Shown: positions 36,437 to 49,788 of the stretch, piece after piece
How positions within the stretch are numbered: the first letter of the stretch is position 1
Layout of the letters: the number at the start of each line of letters is the position of its first letter
DNA from: Colwellia sp.
GTDB lineage: Bacteria > Pseudomonadota > Gammaproteobacteria > Enterobacterales > Alteromonadaceae
Assembly: GCF_013214175.1 (NCBI RefSeq)
Contig: NZ_JABSPA010000009.1
Span: forward strand, 1 to 49,793
Direction of reading: 5' to 3'
Length of the DNA stretch: 49,793 bases
Notes under the pieces: model-generated
What the model was told of the DNA's origin: nothing
The model's input: only the letters and a program-made list of their open reading frames with translations
The model's database searches: none
Position numbers and translations under genes: made by a program

Positions 36437-36844
36437 ATGACCAAAGCAGTACAGATGACAGAAGAGCAACAAAAGCAGTGGATAAAAGAGCAATATCAAA
36501 GAGCCACTAAATATTTAGCGGAAAAAGGCATTGTTACCAATAGTGTTAAAGTCGAAGATAGTCGCTATTTAGTACCTTTGTTGGCGTTATGGAAATTAAC
36601 GTCACTGGATGGTAAAAAGTTTTGGGTATTATGTGGTGATTTACCTAGCGATCACAGCAGTATTGAGGTAGCACCGAATGCTCGTGATGCCTTGAGACAC
36701 TTTTCGCTAAAATGGCAGATGCAAGCAGAAAATCTGTTACAAGCAAAAAATGCCGAGCAACACGATTTTGCTCAGTTATTAATTGGCCGTGCCGATGGTT
36801 TGTATAAACTTTATGAAGATGAGTCTTTGTGGCAAGCTAAATAA
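36437..36844 (+). CDS. DUF4826-like protein
   Basis: 135 residues, soluble, rich in Trp, Gln and Lys: EEQQKQWIKEQYQRATKYLAE, DSRYLVPLLALWKL, FWVLCGDLPSDH, ARDALRHFSLKWQMQAENLL. This is a small family of marine gammaproteobacteria with no known function. Divergent from the leucine dehydrogenase gene, convergent with the GNAT gene. Confidence 0.7.
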   Translation: MTKAVQMTEEQQKQWIKEQYQRATKYLAEKGIVTNSVKVEDSRYLVPLLALWKLTSLDGKKFWVLCGDLPSDHSSIEVAPNARDALRHFSLKWQMQAENLLQAKNAEQHDFAQLLIGRADGLYKLYEDESLWQAK

Positions 36845-36851
36845 TAGTAAG

Positions 36852-37325
36852 TTAATGACTTAGGTAGTACTTAGCCTTTTCTACATGGCAAGCTGCCTTA
36901 GTTATCGTGCATGCCATACGTTGCTTTGGCATGCCAGCCACCATATAAACTGAGCCAATGGGGTAAAAGTCATGTTGAGTAAAGTAATCTACTTTATCTA
37001 ACGGACTGGAAATAAAAACTTCCTTGAGCATGAGTTTACGTGCGATACCAAATAAGCCCTGCATAATAAAGCTATCAATTTCTTTACTTCTATAGCCCAT
37101 AACCACGGCAATACGGCTTATTTCCCCTTGTGGAGATATACGGCCTGTAGCAATAGGATCTTGGTTGTTATCGTCACATACTAGCATGTGGTAAGCGGTA
37201 CGATCACCTTGATCAAATTCAATTTTTCTAGGAATGCGTCTTTCACAGACAAATACTTTTTCACGAATATTTCTTAGTAGTGGTGCAGCTTGTTGCCATT
37301 TTACTTGGCTAATACTGTAAGACAT
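36852..37325 (-). CDS. GNAT-family N-acetyltransferase
   Basis: 157 residues with the compact GNAT fold: N-terminal IREKVFVCERRIPRKIEFDQGD (as in the ElaA/YjdJ-like group), AYHMLVCDD, the beta strand PIATGRISPQGEISRIAVVMGYR leading to the acetyl-CoA loop, and C-terminal DYFTQHDFYPIGSVYMVAGMP. Acceptor unknown. The usual R/Q-x-x-G-x-G/A pyrophosphate loop is weak, here MGYRSKEI. Confidence 0.75.
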   Translation of the reverse strand: MSYSISQVKWQQAAPLLRNIREKVFVCERRIPRKIEFDQGDRTAYHMLVCDDNNQDPIATGRISPQGEISRIAVVMGYRSKEIDSFIMQGLFGIARKLMLKEVFISSPLDKVDYFTQHDFYPIGSVYMVAGMPKQRMACTITKAACHVEKAKYYLSH

Positions 37326-37497
37326 TTATTTGACCCAATATAACTAGAAAAGGTGTAAACCTGAAGTACATTCAGACTAGTTAATAACTGCGGCTATTGC
37401 CAATAGAGATGTGTCTTTTTTTGTTTTTTTATTTTCGATTTTGTTAATCAGGAAATAGAGCAATATTCTTTAGCACATAAGCTCGGAAAATAGATAT

Positions 37498-37526
37498 AAA
37501 AAAAGAAGGCAAAGCCTTCTTTTTTT
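37498..37526. terminator. Terminator of the rluE-purB operon
   Basis: A-run, AGAAGGC, loop AAA, GCCTTCT and T-run; symmetrical, so also usable from the right. Confidence 0.85.
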
Positions 37527-37552
37527 AGGTTGTCATCAAATGATAAAACTGA

Positions 37553-38932
<1,380 letters not shown>

Positions 38933-39045
38933 CTAGGTTATATGTAGGTTATATTAATATTCTCTGTAACTTACTGGTGAAGTGACAGAGCTAAATAGTG
39001 CTTAAGTTGTTATTAATTTTCATGGCTATGCACTTGGCTCAAGAT

Positions 39046-39125
39046 CGTCATCCCCGTGATGTTTTAATCGGGGATCCAGTGTATAAAGAGCAATGGATCT
39101 TCGATCAGAGACTTCGAAGATGACG
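39046..39125. repeat. REP-like palindromic element, copy 2
   Basis: 80 bases bounded by CGTCATC (39046-39052) and GATGACG (39119-39125). It shares CGTCATCCCCGTG, CGGGGATCCAGTGT and GATCAG with the copy at 6416-6496. The second hairpin reads ATCTTCGA...TCGAAGAT, whereas copy 1 has TTCCCGA...TCGGGAA: the sequence differs but pairing is kept. Confidence 0.75.
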
Positions 39126-39183
39126 TTTACAAAGAGTTCCGGAGTAAACTACATAGGCATGTTAATTTTTTATAAAGTTTCTA

Positions 39184-39810
39184 CTAAATTCTGTTGAGTA
39201 ATGATTTAGCCGTATCGACTATTTTTTTGCGACTAAACAATATATGACGTCTTTTACCGCCTACTTGTCGCCATAATACCGCAGCACGTATGCCTGCTAA
39301 TAATAACGCTCTTATTTTATATTGATTTATATTCTGCTTTAAAATACTTGGTTCGCCAGTCACCTGAATTTTATGACCTAATGGGCTAATGATATCGCTG
39401 TAAATACTGGCGAAACTGGCAATTAATGTCTCGCTTGTTATTGCGTAATGTTCACGTTGTCGCTCAGTTGCGTTGATACGCTCACCCAATGCATTGAGTT
39501 GCTGAGGTTGTTTAGCAAGACGTCTTTCTAAGTTAATTAAACTAATGATATAACGGGTAAACTCAGGATCTTTTTGTTTGCTTGAGCTTGCTGTATCACT
39601 ACCTAAATGGCTGACTAACAGTTCTAGCCCTTTTTTAATATTACTGAGTTTACCGCCGTAAACCGCTAAGGTATTTTCTGGCGATGTTTCTATAATACTC
39701 TGTAATAACACACTGAATTCTTCATCAGTGATATGGCCTGTACGTGATACTTGTTGTACATGATAAGCAACTTGGCAAATAACGGCAAAGGTAATCGTTT
39801 GATCTTTCAT
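39184..39810 (-). CDS. hflD: HflD-family lysogenization regulator homologue
   Basis: 208 residues, mostly helical, with FAVICQVAYHVQQVSRTGH at the start, YGGKLSNIKKGLELLVSHLG, and the C-terminal RALLLAGIRAAVLWRQVGGKRRHILFSRKKI typical of HflD. In E. coli HflD is a peripheral membrane protein that modulates phage lambda CII; its general role, next to mnmA and purB, is unclear. Separated from mnmA by 53 bases. Confidence 0.9.
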   Translation of the reverse strand: MKDQTITFAVICQVAYHVQQVSRTGHITDEEFSVLLQSIIETSPENTLAVYGGKLSNIKKGLELLVSHLGSDTASSSKQKDPEFTRYIISLINLERRLAKQPQQLNALGERINATERQREHYAITSETLIASFASIYSDIISPLGHKIQVTGEPSILKQNINQYKIRALLLAGIRAAVLWRQVGGKRRHILFSRKKIVDTAKSLLNRI

Positions 39811-39863
39811 TTTCTCTCTAGCTTTTGGCTTATATTGGCTTAGACGATGTTAATTGTTAACAA

Positions 39864-41006
39864 CTAACGAATGAGGGTATCAATAATACCGCCACCTAAA
39901 CAGACATCACCTTGATAAAACACTACTGATTGTCCAGGAGTAACTGAGCTTTGTGCTTCGTTAAAATCAATTTGGTATTCTTGTTTATCACTACTTATAC
40001 TTGCGTCATTAGTTAAAGGCGTTACCGTACAAGCCACATCTTCTTGGCGATAACGGGTTTTAACCGTGCATTGAATGCTGTTAACTAATGCTTTTCTATC
40101 AACCCAGTGCAATTGATTGGCAATTAAACCTTTAGAGAAAAGGCGAGGGTGGTTGTGACCTTGACCAACAATTAAGACATTACGTAATAAATCTTTTTCA
40201 ACAACGTACCAAGGCGCTTCACCGGCATCAGCTAAACCACCGATGCGTAAGCCTTTTCGTTGGCCTAAGGTGTGATACATAAGACCATCGTGATGGCCGA
40301 CGGCAACACCTTCGGCTGATTCAATAATTCCTGGCTTAGCAGGTAAGTATTGACCGAGAAAGTCTTTGAACTTACGCTCTCCAATAAAGCAAATGCCAGT
40401 ACTGTCTTTTTTATTATGAGTTACTAGACCTGCTTTTTCAGCGATAGCGCGTACTTCAGGCTTTTCAATATGACCGACAGGAAATAAGGTTTGAGATAAT
40501 TGCTTTTGGTCTAAAGTGTAAAGAAAGTAACTTTGGTCTTTATTATTATCAAGACCTCGTATCATCATCCAAGCATCATCACGAAACTCACGTTGCACAT
40601 AATGTCCGGTGGCAATGTAATCAGCGCCTAGGTCTTCACAGGCAAACTCTAAAAAAGCTTTGAACTTAATTTCTTTATTACACATGATATCGGGGTTAGG
40701 AGTACGTCCAGCTTTATATTCCTCAAGGAAATACTCAAAAACATTGTCCCAATATTCGGTAGCAAAATTGATAGTGTGTAATTTAATACCTAGTTTGTCA
40801 CAAATAGCCTGGGCATCTTCTAAGTCCTGGGCAGCAGCACAATACTCTTCAGTATCATCTTCTTCCCAGTTTTTCATGAACAAACCTTCTACTTGATAAC
40901 CTTGCTCTTTTAGCAAGTAAGCAGAAACAGAAGAGTCGACACCACCTGACATACCAACAATGACTTTGGTTTCTTCAGGGGCTTTATTTTTTGAGGCAGT
41001 TAACAT
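39864..41006 (-). CDS. mnmA: tRNA-specific 2-thiouridylase
   Basis: 380 residues. The PP-loop SGGVDS (20-25) binds ATP; the catalytic cysteines are in [12 protein letters not shown] and [12 protein letters not shown]. The C-terminal domain ends [16 protein letters not shown]. It thiolates U34 of tRNA-Lys, Glu and Gln, taking sulfur from the Tus relay. Operon with nudJ upstream and hflD downstream, as in E. coli. Confidence 0.96.
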   Translation of the reverse strand: MLTASKNKAPEETKVIVGMSGGVDSSVSAYLLKEQGYQVEGLFMKNWEEDDTEEYCAAAQDLEDAQAICDKLGIKLHTINFATEYWDNVFEYFLEEYKAGRTPNPDIMCNKEIKFKAFLEFACEDLGADYIATGHYVQREFRDDAWMMIRGLDNNKDQSYFLYTLDQKQLSQTLFPVGHIEKPEVRAIAEKAGLVTHNKKDSTGICFIGERKFKDFLGQYLPAKPGIIESAEGVAVGHHDGLMYHTLGQRKGLRIGGLADAGEAPWYVVEKDLLRNVLIVGQGHNHPRLFSKGLIANQLHWVDRKALVNSIQCTVKTRYRQEDVACTVTPLTNDASISSDKQEYQIDFNEAQSSVTPGQSVVFYQGDVCLGGGIIDTLIR

Positions 41007-41118
41007 GTTTGTTTGACCAATAGACTTTAAAAATTAAGTGCGTTAATTAATTGCACTAAGTATTTACACTGAAATTAGAAGCGCAAAATTATAACACGCA
41101 CGACTAGCAGGATATAGA

Positions 41119-41655
41119 TTAAAGATTAGATTTTAGCTGTGACAAGGGTATTTTATTACCCGCTAAGTAATCTTCAATGCACTCCAGTACCATGGAACTG
41201 CGCAATTGCTGACCTTTTGCTTTTATTTGCTCAAGGGTAAGCCAATGGGTGGCCATTATTTCACTGTCTTGAGGTTGGCCGGTCAGCCACTGTTCTAATT
41301 CGATGACAAAACAAAAACGTAAAAAATACAGCTGTAGGTCGGGTCGATGAAAATAATAAATGCCGCATAGGTAATCTGGCTCTAAGTTTAAGCCCGTTTC
41401 TTCGAGTACTTCTCGTTTTATTGCCGTAGTGAGACTCTCACTTTCTTCTAAGTGCCCAGCAGGCTGATTAAAAACCACTTGGTTATTATCTAATTCTTCA
41501 ACAAATAAGAACTTACCTTGGTGATGAATAACAGCAGCAACGGTGGTGTTGGGCTTAAATTGCTGTGCACCATGGTCGTTTCTATCATGCTCATGTATAG
41601 CAGGTGAAGTATTGGACTTATTGCTCAACTTTATATTCTCCATTAGCAATATCAT
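41119..41655 (-). CDS. nudJ: Nudix phosphatase NudJ
   Basis: Up to 178 residues. The Nudix box is complete: [20 protein letters not shown] plus TGL, preceded by FNQPA. Family members hydrolyse HMP pyrophosphate and nucleoside di/triphosphates. The conserved part starts at [13 protein letters not shown], so the first ~30 residues are an extension. Start uncertain: ATG 41655 or 41643, or a TTG at 41628 with GGAG nine bases ahead; all overlap the end of rluE, indicating coupling. Confidence 0.9.
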   Translation of the reverse strand: MILLMENIKLSNKSNTSPAIHEHDRNDHGAQQFKPNTTVAAVIHHQGKFLFVEELDNNQVVFNQPAGHLEESESLTTAIKREVLEETGLNLEPDYLCGIYYFHRPDLQLYFLRFCFVIELEQWLTGQPQDSEIMATHWLTLEQIKAKGQQLRSSMVLECIEDYLAGNKIPLSQLKSNL

Positions 41656-42223
41656 CTAAGGTCCAATTGCCGATGCGATATCTAATGAGGCGCAAGGTAG
41701 GAAAACCAATATTTGCTGTCATGCGTCTAACTTGCCTATTACGGCCTTCTGTTATGGTAATTTCCAGCCAAGTGGTTGCAATACTGGCACGTTCTCTTAT
41801 TGGCGGAATACGCGGCCAAACTTTAGGCTCAAGTATTATTGCAACTTTAGCGGGTTTAGTCATACCGTCTTTTAATTCAACGCCTTGGCGTAACTTCGCT
41901 AAATCTGTCTCTGTAGGAGCACCTTCAACTTGCACCCAATAGGTTTTCTCAGTTTTTTTAACCGGATTGGCTATTTGATGTTGTAACTTACCGTCATTGG
42001 TTAACAGCAATAAGCCTTCACTGTCTCTATCAAGTCGTCCCGCCGCATAGACACCAGGTATAGTAATAAAGTCTTTTAATGTACGGCGATTATTCTCATC
42101 AGTAAATTGGCATAAAACATCGAAAGGTTTATTGAAGAGGACGATTTTTCGCTCTCCCTCTACTGGTCGTACCTTTAGAGGTGAATTGGCCTTATGTCTT
42201 GAATAGCCTTTGTTGTGCTTCAT
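41618..42223 (-). CDS. rluE: 23S rRNA pseudouridine synthase RluE
   Basis: 201 residues of the RsuA/RluE branch, without an S4 domain. The catalytic motif is [17 protein letters not shown], with [13 protein letters not shown] and [25 protein letters not shown] after it. RluE modifies U2457 of E. coli 23S rRNA. First gene of the leftward operon, divergent from the isocitrate dehydrogenase gene across 180 bases. Confidence 0.92.
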   Translation of the reverse strand: MKHNKGYSRHKANSPLKVRPVEGERKIVLFNKPFDVLCQFTDENNRRTLKDFITIPGVYAAGRLDRDSEGLLLLTNDGKLQHQIANPVKKTEKTYWVQVEGAPTETDLAKLRQGVELKDGMTKPAKVAIILEPKVWPRIPPIRERASIATTWLEITITEGRNRQVRRMTANIGFPTLRLIRYRIGNWTLDDIANGEYKVEQ

Positions 42224-42382
42224 TATTGCGCTAAATTCCCTTAAAAAAATTGAATGGCTTTTTTCTTGGCTATATTAATACGCTTTGAATTACTATACTA
42301 TGCGCGCGAAAAATAAATTTTTAGCTTGAGTGAATTATAATTAATTTTTATTGAATTTTTATGCGAACACTCAAGCATTTAG

Positions 42383-44635
<2,253 letters not shown>

Positions 44636-44700
44636 GCTAACTAATTGCTTTAAATGCAAAATAGCTAGTGAAAGTGCTATTCAATAGCGCTGTATTAATC

Positions 44701-44733
44701 AAAAGCTAAGTAGAGATACTTAGCTTTTTTTTT
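44701..44733 (+). terminator. Terminator of the monomeric isocitrate dehydrogenase gene
   Basis: AAAAGCTAAGTA and TACTTAGCTTTT around loop GAGA, followed by a long T-run. Confidence 0.88.
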
Positions 44734-44757
44734 ATCTTTTTTTAGATGATATGCTTA

Positions 44758-44820
44758 TTAGACTTTAGTCTAAGTGTTATTTATTCATTTTAGTGATATT
44801 GGATATCACTAAATAGTGAT
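44758..44820 (+). promoter_or_regulatory. Two palindromes upstream of icd, possible operators
   Basis: TTAGACT (44758-44764) is separated by two bases from its exact complement AGTCTAA (44767-44773). AGTGATAT (44792-44799) is separated by three bases from ATATCACT (44803-44810), and AGTGAT recurs at 44815-44820. Both lie after the upstream terminator and 75-135 bases before the icd start, so they belong to the icd promoter region. No known regulator is assigned. Confidence 0.4.
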
Positions 44821-44893
44821 TAGTGCCTTGTGCATTTTTGAATTAGTTTAGTAGAGTAACTTTTCTATACTTGTTTAATGTGGAGCTCGTCCT

Positions 44894-46144
44894 ATGACTA
44901 ATCAAATCATCATTCCCACTACTGGCGATAAAATTACTTTTATTGACGGTAAATTATCAGTACCCAATAATCCGATAATCCCTTTCATTGAAGGTGATGG
45001 TATAGGTGTAGATGTTACACCTCCTATGCTTAAAGTTGTTAATGCTGCTGTTGCTAAGGCGTATGCTGGCGATAGAAAAATAGAGTGGTTAGAAGTCTAT
45101 GCAGGTGAAAAAGCGACTAAAATGTATGATAGTGAAACTTGGCTACCAGAAGAGACATTAAATATTCTTCAAGAATATAAAGTCTCTATCAAAGGGCCAC
45201 TGACAACACCCGTAGGTGGCGGTATGAGCTCACTAAATGTCGCTATACGACAAATGCTTGATCTTTATGTATGCCAACGTCCAGTGCAATGGTTTACTGG
45301 TGTACCAAGCCCAGTAAAAAGACCTGCTGAAGTCGATATGGTTATCTTTAGAGAAAATACGGAAGATATTTATGCTGGCATTGAGTATCAAGCAGGTAGT
45401 GATAAAGCTAAAGCCATGATTAAGTTTCTAACTGAAGAAATGGGCGCAAGTAACATCCGCTTTACTGACAATTGTGGCATCGGTATAAAACCGGTATCAA
45501 AAGAAGGAAGTCAACGCTTGGTTAGACAAGCGATTCAATACGCAATTGATAATGATAAAGACTCGGTAACTCTGGTTCACAAAGGTAATATTATGAAGTT
45601 TACCGAAGGGGCTTTTAAAGAGTGGGGTTATGAACTGGCTCGCGAAGAATTTGGTGCTAGTTTGATTGATGGTGGACCTTGGTGCACGCTCAAAAACCCT
45701 AATACAGGTAAAGAAATCATTATTAAAGATGTTATTGCCGATGCCATGTTACAACAAATCTTATTACGACCGGCAGAGTATAGTGTTATTGCCACCTTAA
45801 ACTTAAATGGCGACTATTTATCTGATGCGCTTGCCGCACAAGTTGGCGGTATTGGAATAGCACCAGGAGCAAATTTAGGCGATGAAGTTGCCGTGTTTGA
45901 AGCCACTCATGGCACAGCACCAAAATATGCCGGTAAAAACAAGGTAAACCCAGGGTCTGTTATTCTTTCAGCAGAAATGATGTTAAGACATATGGGCTGG
46001 CTTGAAGCTGCTGATTTGCTTCTTAAGGGGATGTCAGGAGCAATCAAAGCGAAAACCGTAACATACGATTTTGAGCGTCTTATGGATGATGCTACCTTAG
46101 TTTCTTGTTCAGCGTTTGGTGATTGTATTATTGAACATATGTAG
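44894..46144 (+). CDS. icd: NADP isocitrate dehydrogenase, homodimeric type
   Basis: 416 residues, identical in length to E. coli Icd. The substrate loop [15 protein letters not shown] has Ser113, the residue phosphorylated by AceK in E. coli, in the same position. Also [39 protein letters not shown] and [17 protein letters not shown]. Second of two non-homologous enzymes for the same reaction side by side. GGAG lies about ten bases before ATG 44894. Confidence 0.96.
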   Translation: MTNQIIIPTTGDKITFIDGKLSVPNNPIIPFIEGDGIGVDVTPPMLKVVNAAVAKAYAGDRKIEWLEVYAGEKATKMYDSETWLPEETLNILQEYKVSIKGPLTTPVGGGMSSLNVAIRQMLDLYVCQRPVQWFTGVPSPVKRPAEVDMVIFRENTEDIYAGIEYQAGSDKAKAMIKFLTEEMGASNIRFTDNCGIGIKPVSKEGSQRLVRQAIQYAIDNDKDSVTLVHKGNIMKFTEGAFKEWGYELAREEFGASLIDGGPWCTLKNPNTGKEIIIKDVIADAMLQQILLRPAEYSVIATLNLNGDYLSDALAAQVGGIGIAPGANLGDEVAVFEATHGTAPKYAGKNKVNPGSVILSAEMMLRHMGWLEAADLLLKGMSGAIKAKTVTYDFERLMDDATLVSCSAFGDCIIEHM

Positions 46145-46163
46145 CAGAGGGATTTAGAAGAAT

Positions 46164-46193
46164 AAAAAAACACAGCCAAAGCTGTGTTTTTTT
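46164..46193. terminator. Bidirectional terminator between icd and cspD
   Basis: A-run, ACACAGC, loop CAAA, GCTGTGT, T-run. Confidence 0.88.
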
Positions 46194-46218
46194 ATATTAC
46201 TTTAGCGCAAAGTCTTTT

Positions 46219-46437
46219 TTATTCTATTTCGCCTTCAGCTAACTTAATACTTGCTGCGTGGTGACCTTTAGGGCCTTCATTTAGTTCATAATTGACATCT
46301 TGTCCGGCTTTTAATGTTCGATATCCATCCATTTCGATTGTTGAATAGTGCGCGAAAATATCTTCCCCGCCACTATCTGGGCGAATAAAGCCAAAACCTT
46401 TTGCATTATTAAACCATTTAACTGTACCGTGTGCCAT
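46219..46437 (-). CDS. cspD: Cold-shock-like protein CspD
   Basis: 72 residues, one cold-shock domain: KWFNNAKGFGFIRPD (RNP1) and DIFAHYST (RNP2). The C-terminus GHHAASIKLAEGEIE and its place beside clpS-clpA identify CspD, which binds single-stranded DNA and slows replication in stationary E. coli. Divergent from clpS. Confidence 0.92.
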   Translation of the reverse strand: MAHGTVKWFNNAKGFGFIRPDSGGEDIFAHYSTIEMDGYRTLKAGQDVNYELNEGPKGHHAASIKLAEGEIE

Positions 46438-46695
46438 ACTTCAACTTCCTTCTATATCCTTTAGTATTCAATTATGTTTAACTTACTTTCCATTGTTAAC
46501 TCTGTCTAAGAGTCAACAAATCCGAATAAGTAAGTGCATAGACAACAAACTAAGCGACTAAATATTAGTCACCTATAGAATCGTAGATAATTTATAGAAT
46601 TAGTCAAGGTAAAAACATGTTTTTTTTAACGTTTTTTTAACTTTATTGCATGAAAAGATACAGCAAAAGTAAAAAGTAGAGACTAAGATAAATAT

Positions 46696-47016
46696 ATGAG
46701 CAACTGGAAAGAGTTATTTGACACCCAAAACATAGTTGAAGAGGCAGTTAGAGAGCAACTAGAAGAGCCGGCTAAATACCATGTTTTTTTACTTAATGAT
46801 GACTATACCCCGATGGACTTTGTTGTAGACGTATTATGTAATTTTTTTAATAAAAGTGAAGAAGAAGCAACGGATATTATGTTAAATATTCACTATAAGG
46901 GAAAAGGTCTTTGTGGCATATATACTGCAGAGATAGCAGAAACAAAAGTTGAACATGTTGTCCAGTACGCTTTTGAAAATCAGCACCCATTAAAGTGTGT
47001 GATGACAAAAGCCTAA
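46696..47016 (+). CDS. clpS: ClpA adaptor ClpS
   Basis: 106 residues. [25 protein letters not shown] and [19 protein letters not shown] are the N-degron-binding core. It delivers N-end-rule substrates to ClpAP. Nineteen bases ahead of clpA; upstream AT-rich region likely holds the promoter. Confidence 0.96.
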   Translation: MSNWKELFDTQNIVEEAVREQLEEPAKYHVFLLNDDYTPMDFVVDVLCNFFNKSEEEATDIMLNIHYKGKGLCGIYTAEIAETKVEHVVQYAFENQHPLKCVMTKA

Positions 47017-47035
47017 AGAAAAGGTTGGAGTAGTT

Positions 47036-49291
47036 ATGCTAAACAAAGACTTAGAAATATCACTTAATTTAGCTTTTCGCCAAGCTAAAGAATCTCGCCA
47101 CGAATTTATGACGGTAGAACATTTACTGTTGGCATTATTAGATAACCCCTCAGCAATTGAAGCGCTTCGAGCGTGTGGTGCTGACCTAGCTAAACTTCGC
47201 AAAAGCCTCTTAGATTTTATCGGCGAAACAACGCCAATGATTCCTATAGGGGAAGAAGAACGTGAAACTCAGCCAACGTTAGGATTTCAACGCGTTTTGC
47301 AAAGGGCTGTTTTTCATGTGCAATCGTCAGGGAAAAATGAAGTCAGTGGCTCGAATGTATTAGTCGCTATTTTCAGCGAACAAGAATCGCAAGCCGCATA
47401 TATTTTGAAAAAGTCAGATATTAGTCGTTTAGACATTGTTAATTATATCTCTCACGGCATTGCAAAGGTTGATGACAATGCACCGCAGACACTTGATGGC
47501 GAGCAACAAAGCGAAGATGAACCGCGTACCATTGAAAATTTTGCTGTCAACCTTAATGAAGAAGCTATCAAAGGTAATATTGACCCTTTAATCGGTCGAG
47601 ATGAGGAACTTGAACGTACATTACAGGTTTTGAGTAGACGGAGAAAAAACAATCCGCTTTTTGTTGGTGAAGCAGGCGTTGGTAAAACTGCCATTGCTGA
47701 AGGTTTAGCCAATATGATTGTGAATAAACAGGTGCCTGAATTTTTAGCCGATGCGACAATTTACTCTCTTGATATGGGGGCTTTATTAGCCGGTACTAAG
47801 TATAGAGGCGACTTTGAGAAACGTTTTAAATCTTTATTGAAAGAGCTTGAAGAAGATAAAAATGCGGTGCTGTTTATTGATGAAATCCATACTATTATAG
47901 GTGCGGGAGCGGCCTCGGGTGGTATGATGGATGCATCTAACCTGCTAAAACCACTGCTTTCTGCTGGTAAGGTACGCTGTTTAGGCTCTACTACGTATCA
48001 AGAATATCAAAGTATTTTTGAAAAAGATCGTGCATTAGCTCGTCGTTTCCAAAAAATTGATATTCCCGAGCCTAGCGTTGCCGATACCACTAAAATACTG
48101 CACGGTCTGAAAGAGAAGTATGAAAGCCATCATGGTATTCGTTATACCAGTAAAGCTCTACATGCAGCTGCTCAGCTATCGGCTAAATATATTAACGAAA
48201 GGTTTCTGCCAGATAAGGCCATTGATGTCATTGATGAAGCGGGTGCCAGGCAACAGCTTATTCCGGCTAATAAGCGAAAAAAAGTTATTAATAATGCCGA
48301 TATAGAAAGTATTGTCGCTAAAATGGCTAGAATCCCTGAGAAATCAGTATCACTCAGTGAAAAGGATCATCTTAAAAACCTTGATCGTAACTTGAAGCTT
48401 GTTGTTTTTGGACAAGACCAAGCTATTAGTGAACTTTCATCCGTTATTCGTTTATCTCGAGCTGGCCTAGGCAGTGAAGAAAAGCCAGTTGGCTCCTTCC
48501 TCTTTGCCGGACCTACAGGGGTTGGTAAGACGGAAGTAACCCAACAATTAGCTAAAATATTGGGAGTAGAACTGCTTCGTTTCGATATGTCGGAATATAT
48601 GGAGAAGCACGCGGTTAGTCGACTAATCGGCGCACCTCCTGGGTACGTAGGCTATGAACAGGGTGGTTTACTTACTGATGCTGTTTTAAAACATCCTCAT
48701 GCTGTTGTATTGCTTGATGAAATTGAAAAAGCACATGAGGATGTATACAACATTCTCTTACAAGTGATGGATCATGGCACTTTAACGGACAATAATGGTC
48801 GAAAAGCTGACTTTAGAAATATTATCTTAGTGTTAACAACAAATGCCGGCGTACAGGAAACAGTGCGTCAATCTATTGGCTTTAAACAACAAGACCACAG
48901 TCTTGATGCATTAAGTGAAATTAATAAGATATTTTCACCTGAGTTTAGAAATCGCTTAGATAACATTGTTTGGTTTAATCATTTAGATCACATTGTAATT
49001 CAACAAGTAGTTGATAAGTTCATTGTTGAATTACAAGCGCAACTCGATGATAAAGGTGTTTCACTTGAATTAAGTAAGCAAGCTAGATTATGGTTAGCTG
49101 AACATGGCTATGACAAGACTATGGGCGCTAGGCCTATGGCTCGCCTGATTCAAGAGCATTTGAAGAAAACATTGGCTAATGAGTTACTCTTTGGGGAGTT
49201 AACACAGGGAGGCGTGGCTAAAGTTGATGTTAAAAAAGATAAGATAGTGATTACCTACGAAAATAAACAGGAATTGATTACTGCGAAATAA
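47036..49291 (+). CDS. clpA: ATP-dependent Clp protease ATP-binding subunit ClpA
   Basis: 751 residues. The Clp N domain (1-145) with two repeats is followed by AAA1 with Walker A GEAGVGKT (211-218) and Walker B VLFIDEIHT, and AAA2 with GPTGVGKT (492-499), VVLLDEIEKAH and the C-terminal D2-small domain GYDKTMGARPMARLIQ. An IGF/IGL-type loop for ClpP docking is present near QSIGFKQQ. It unfolds substrates for ClpP in the cytoplasm. GGTTGGAG-like sequence precedes the ATG. Confidence 0.97.
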   Translation: MLNKDLEISLNLAFRQAKESRHEFMTVEHLLLALLDNPSAIEALRACGADLAKLRKSLLDFIGETTPMIPIGEEERETQPTLGFQRVLQRAVFHVQSSGKNEVSGSNVLVAIFSEQESQAAYILKKSDISRLDIVNYISHGIAKVDDNAPQTLDGEQQSEDEPRTIENFAVNLNEEAIKGNIDPLIGRDEELERTLQVLSRRRKNNPLFVGEAGVGKTAIAEGLANMIVNKQVPEFLADATIYSLDMGALLAGTKYRGDFEKRFKSLLKELEEDKNAVLFIDEIHTIIGAGAASGGMMDASNLLKPLLSAGKVRCLGSTTYQEYQSIFEKDRALARRFQKIDIPEPSVADTTKILHGLKEKYESHHGIRYTSKALHAAAQLSAKYINERFLPDKAIDVIDEAGARQQLIPANKRKKVINNADIESIVAKMARIPEKSVSLSEKDHLKNLDRNLKLVVFGQDQAISELSSVIRLSRAGLGSEEKPVGSFLFAGPTGVGKTEVTQQLAKILGVELLRFDMSEYMEKHAVSRLIGAPPGYVGYEQGGLLTDAVLKHPHAVVLLDEIEKAHEDVYNILLQVMDHGTLTDNNGRKADFRNIILVLTTNAGVQETVRQSIGFKQQDHSLDALSEINKIFSPEFRNRLDNIVWFNHLDHIVIQQVVDKFIVELQAQLDDKGVSLELSKQARLWLAEHGYDKTMGARPMARLIQEHLKKTLANELLFGELTQGGVAKVDVKKDKIVITYENKQELITAK

Positions 49292-49331
49292 TAATTCACT
49301 TTAATTAAGAAGTTAATTTAGACGTTATTCT

Positions 49332-49366
49332 AAAAGCCCTACAAATAAACTTAGTAGGGCTTTTTT
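49332..49366 (+). terminator. Terminator of clpS-clpA
   Basis: AAAAGCCCTAC and GTAGGGCTTTT with an AT-rich loop and T-run. Confidence 0.88.
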
Positions 49367-49652
49367 ATGCATGTCATATAATAAAGAGACAGCGTTTATT
49401 GTTTATGTTCATCAAATAAACTTACTGCTAAGACAAATAAGGTTAGTTAAGGTAAGAAGTATTGAAGAAGTGTATTTTGTTGGAAGAGAATTGTTAAGGG
49501 AAAAATACGGTAAGGGCAGATTTTATATCTTAATAGTGCGTAATGCTATTGATATTAAATGGCTCAAGTAACATATACCTGAGAGTAATAGAGTACAAAC
49601 TATGGCTCTAACAAACGCTCTACAGGGCATGTATCTTTTTTTCGTTCTTATG

Positions 49653-49740
49653 TGGCTCCCAAAACTGGGCTCGAACCAGTGACACATGCTATTTATTATA
49701 GAGAGTACAGTCCATCGTTCTACCAAGTAAGCTAGAGCGA
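49653..49740 (-). pseudogene. Degenerate tRNA-Asn copy
   Basis: On the - strand the 3' part keeps a perfect T arm (ACTGG, TTCGAGC, CCAGT) and ends GGGAGCCA. The 5' part keeps TTGGTAGAACG and GGACTGT as in gammaproteobacterial tRNA-Asn. The anticodon loop reads GTAC instead of GTTA, about 12 extra bases sit between the anticodon stem and TGTCACTGG, and the acceptor strands no longer pair. Total about 88 instead of 76. Not expected to be functional. Confidence 0.65.
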
Positions 49741-49758
49741 TAGATTTTCATCAGACAT

Positions 49759-49788
49759 AAAAAAGCCGCGAATAATCGCGGCTTTTTT
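49759..49788. terminator. Terminator at the right edge
   Basis: AAAAAAGCCGCG and CGCGGCTTTTTT around AATAAT. Position beside a leftward tRNA remnant suggests it ends a leftward tRNA transcript from beyond the window. Confidence 0.8.

Noticed and set aside
49371..49571. 66-codon open frame after clpA
   Set aside because: Its ATG lies five bases after the clpA terminator, no ribosome binding site or promoter is visible, and the peptide resembles nothing I know.
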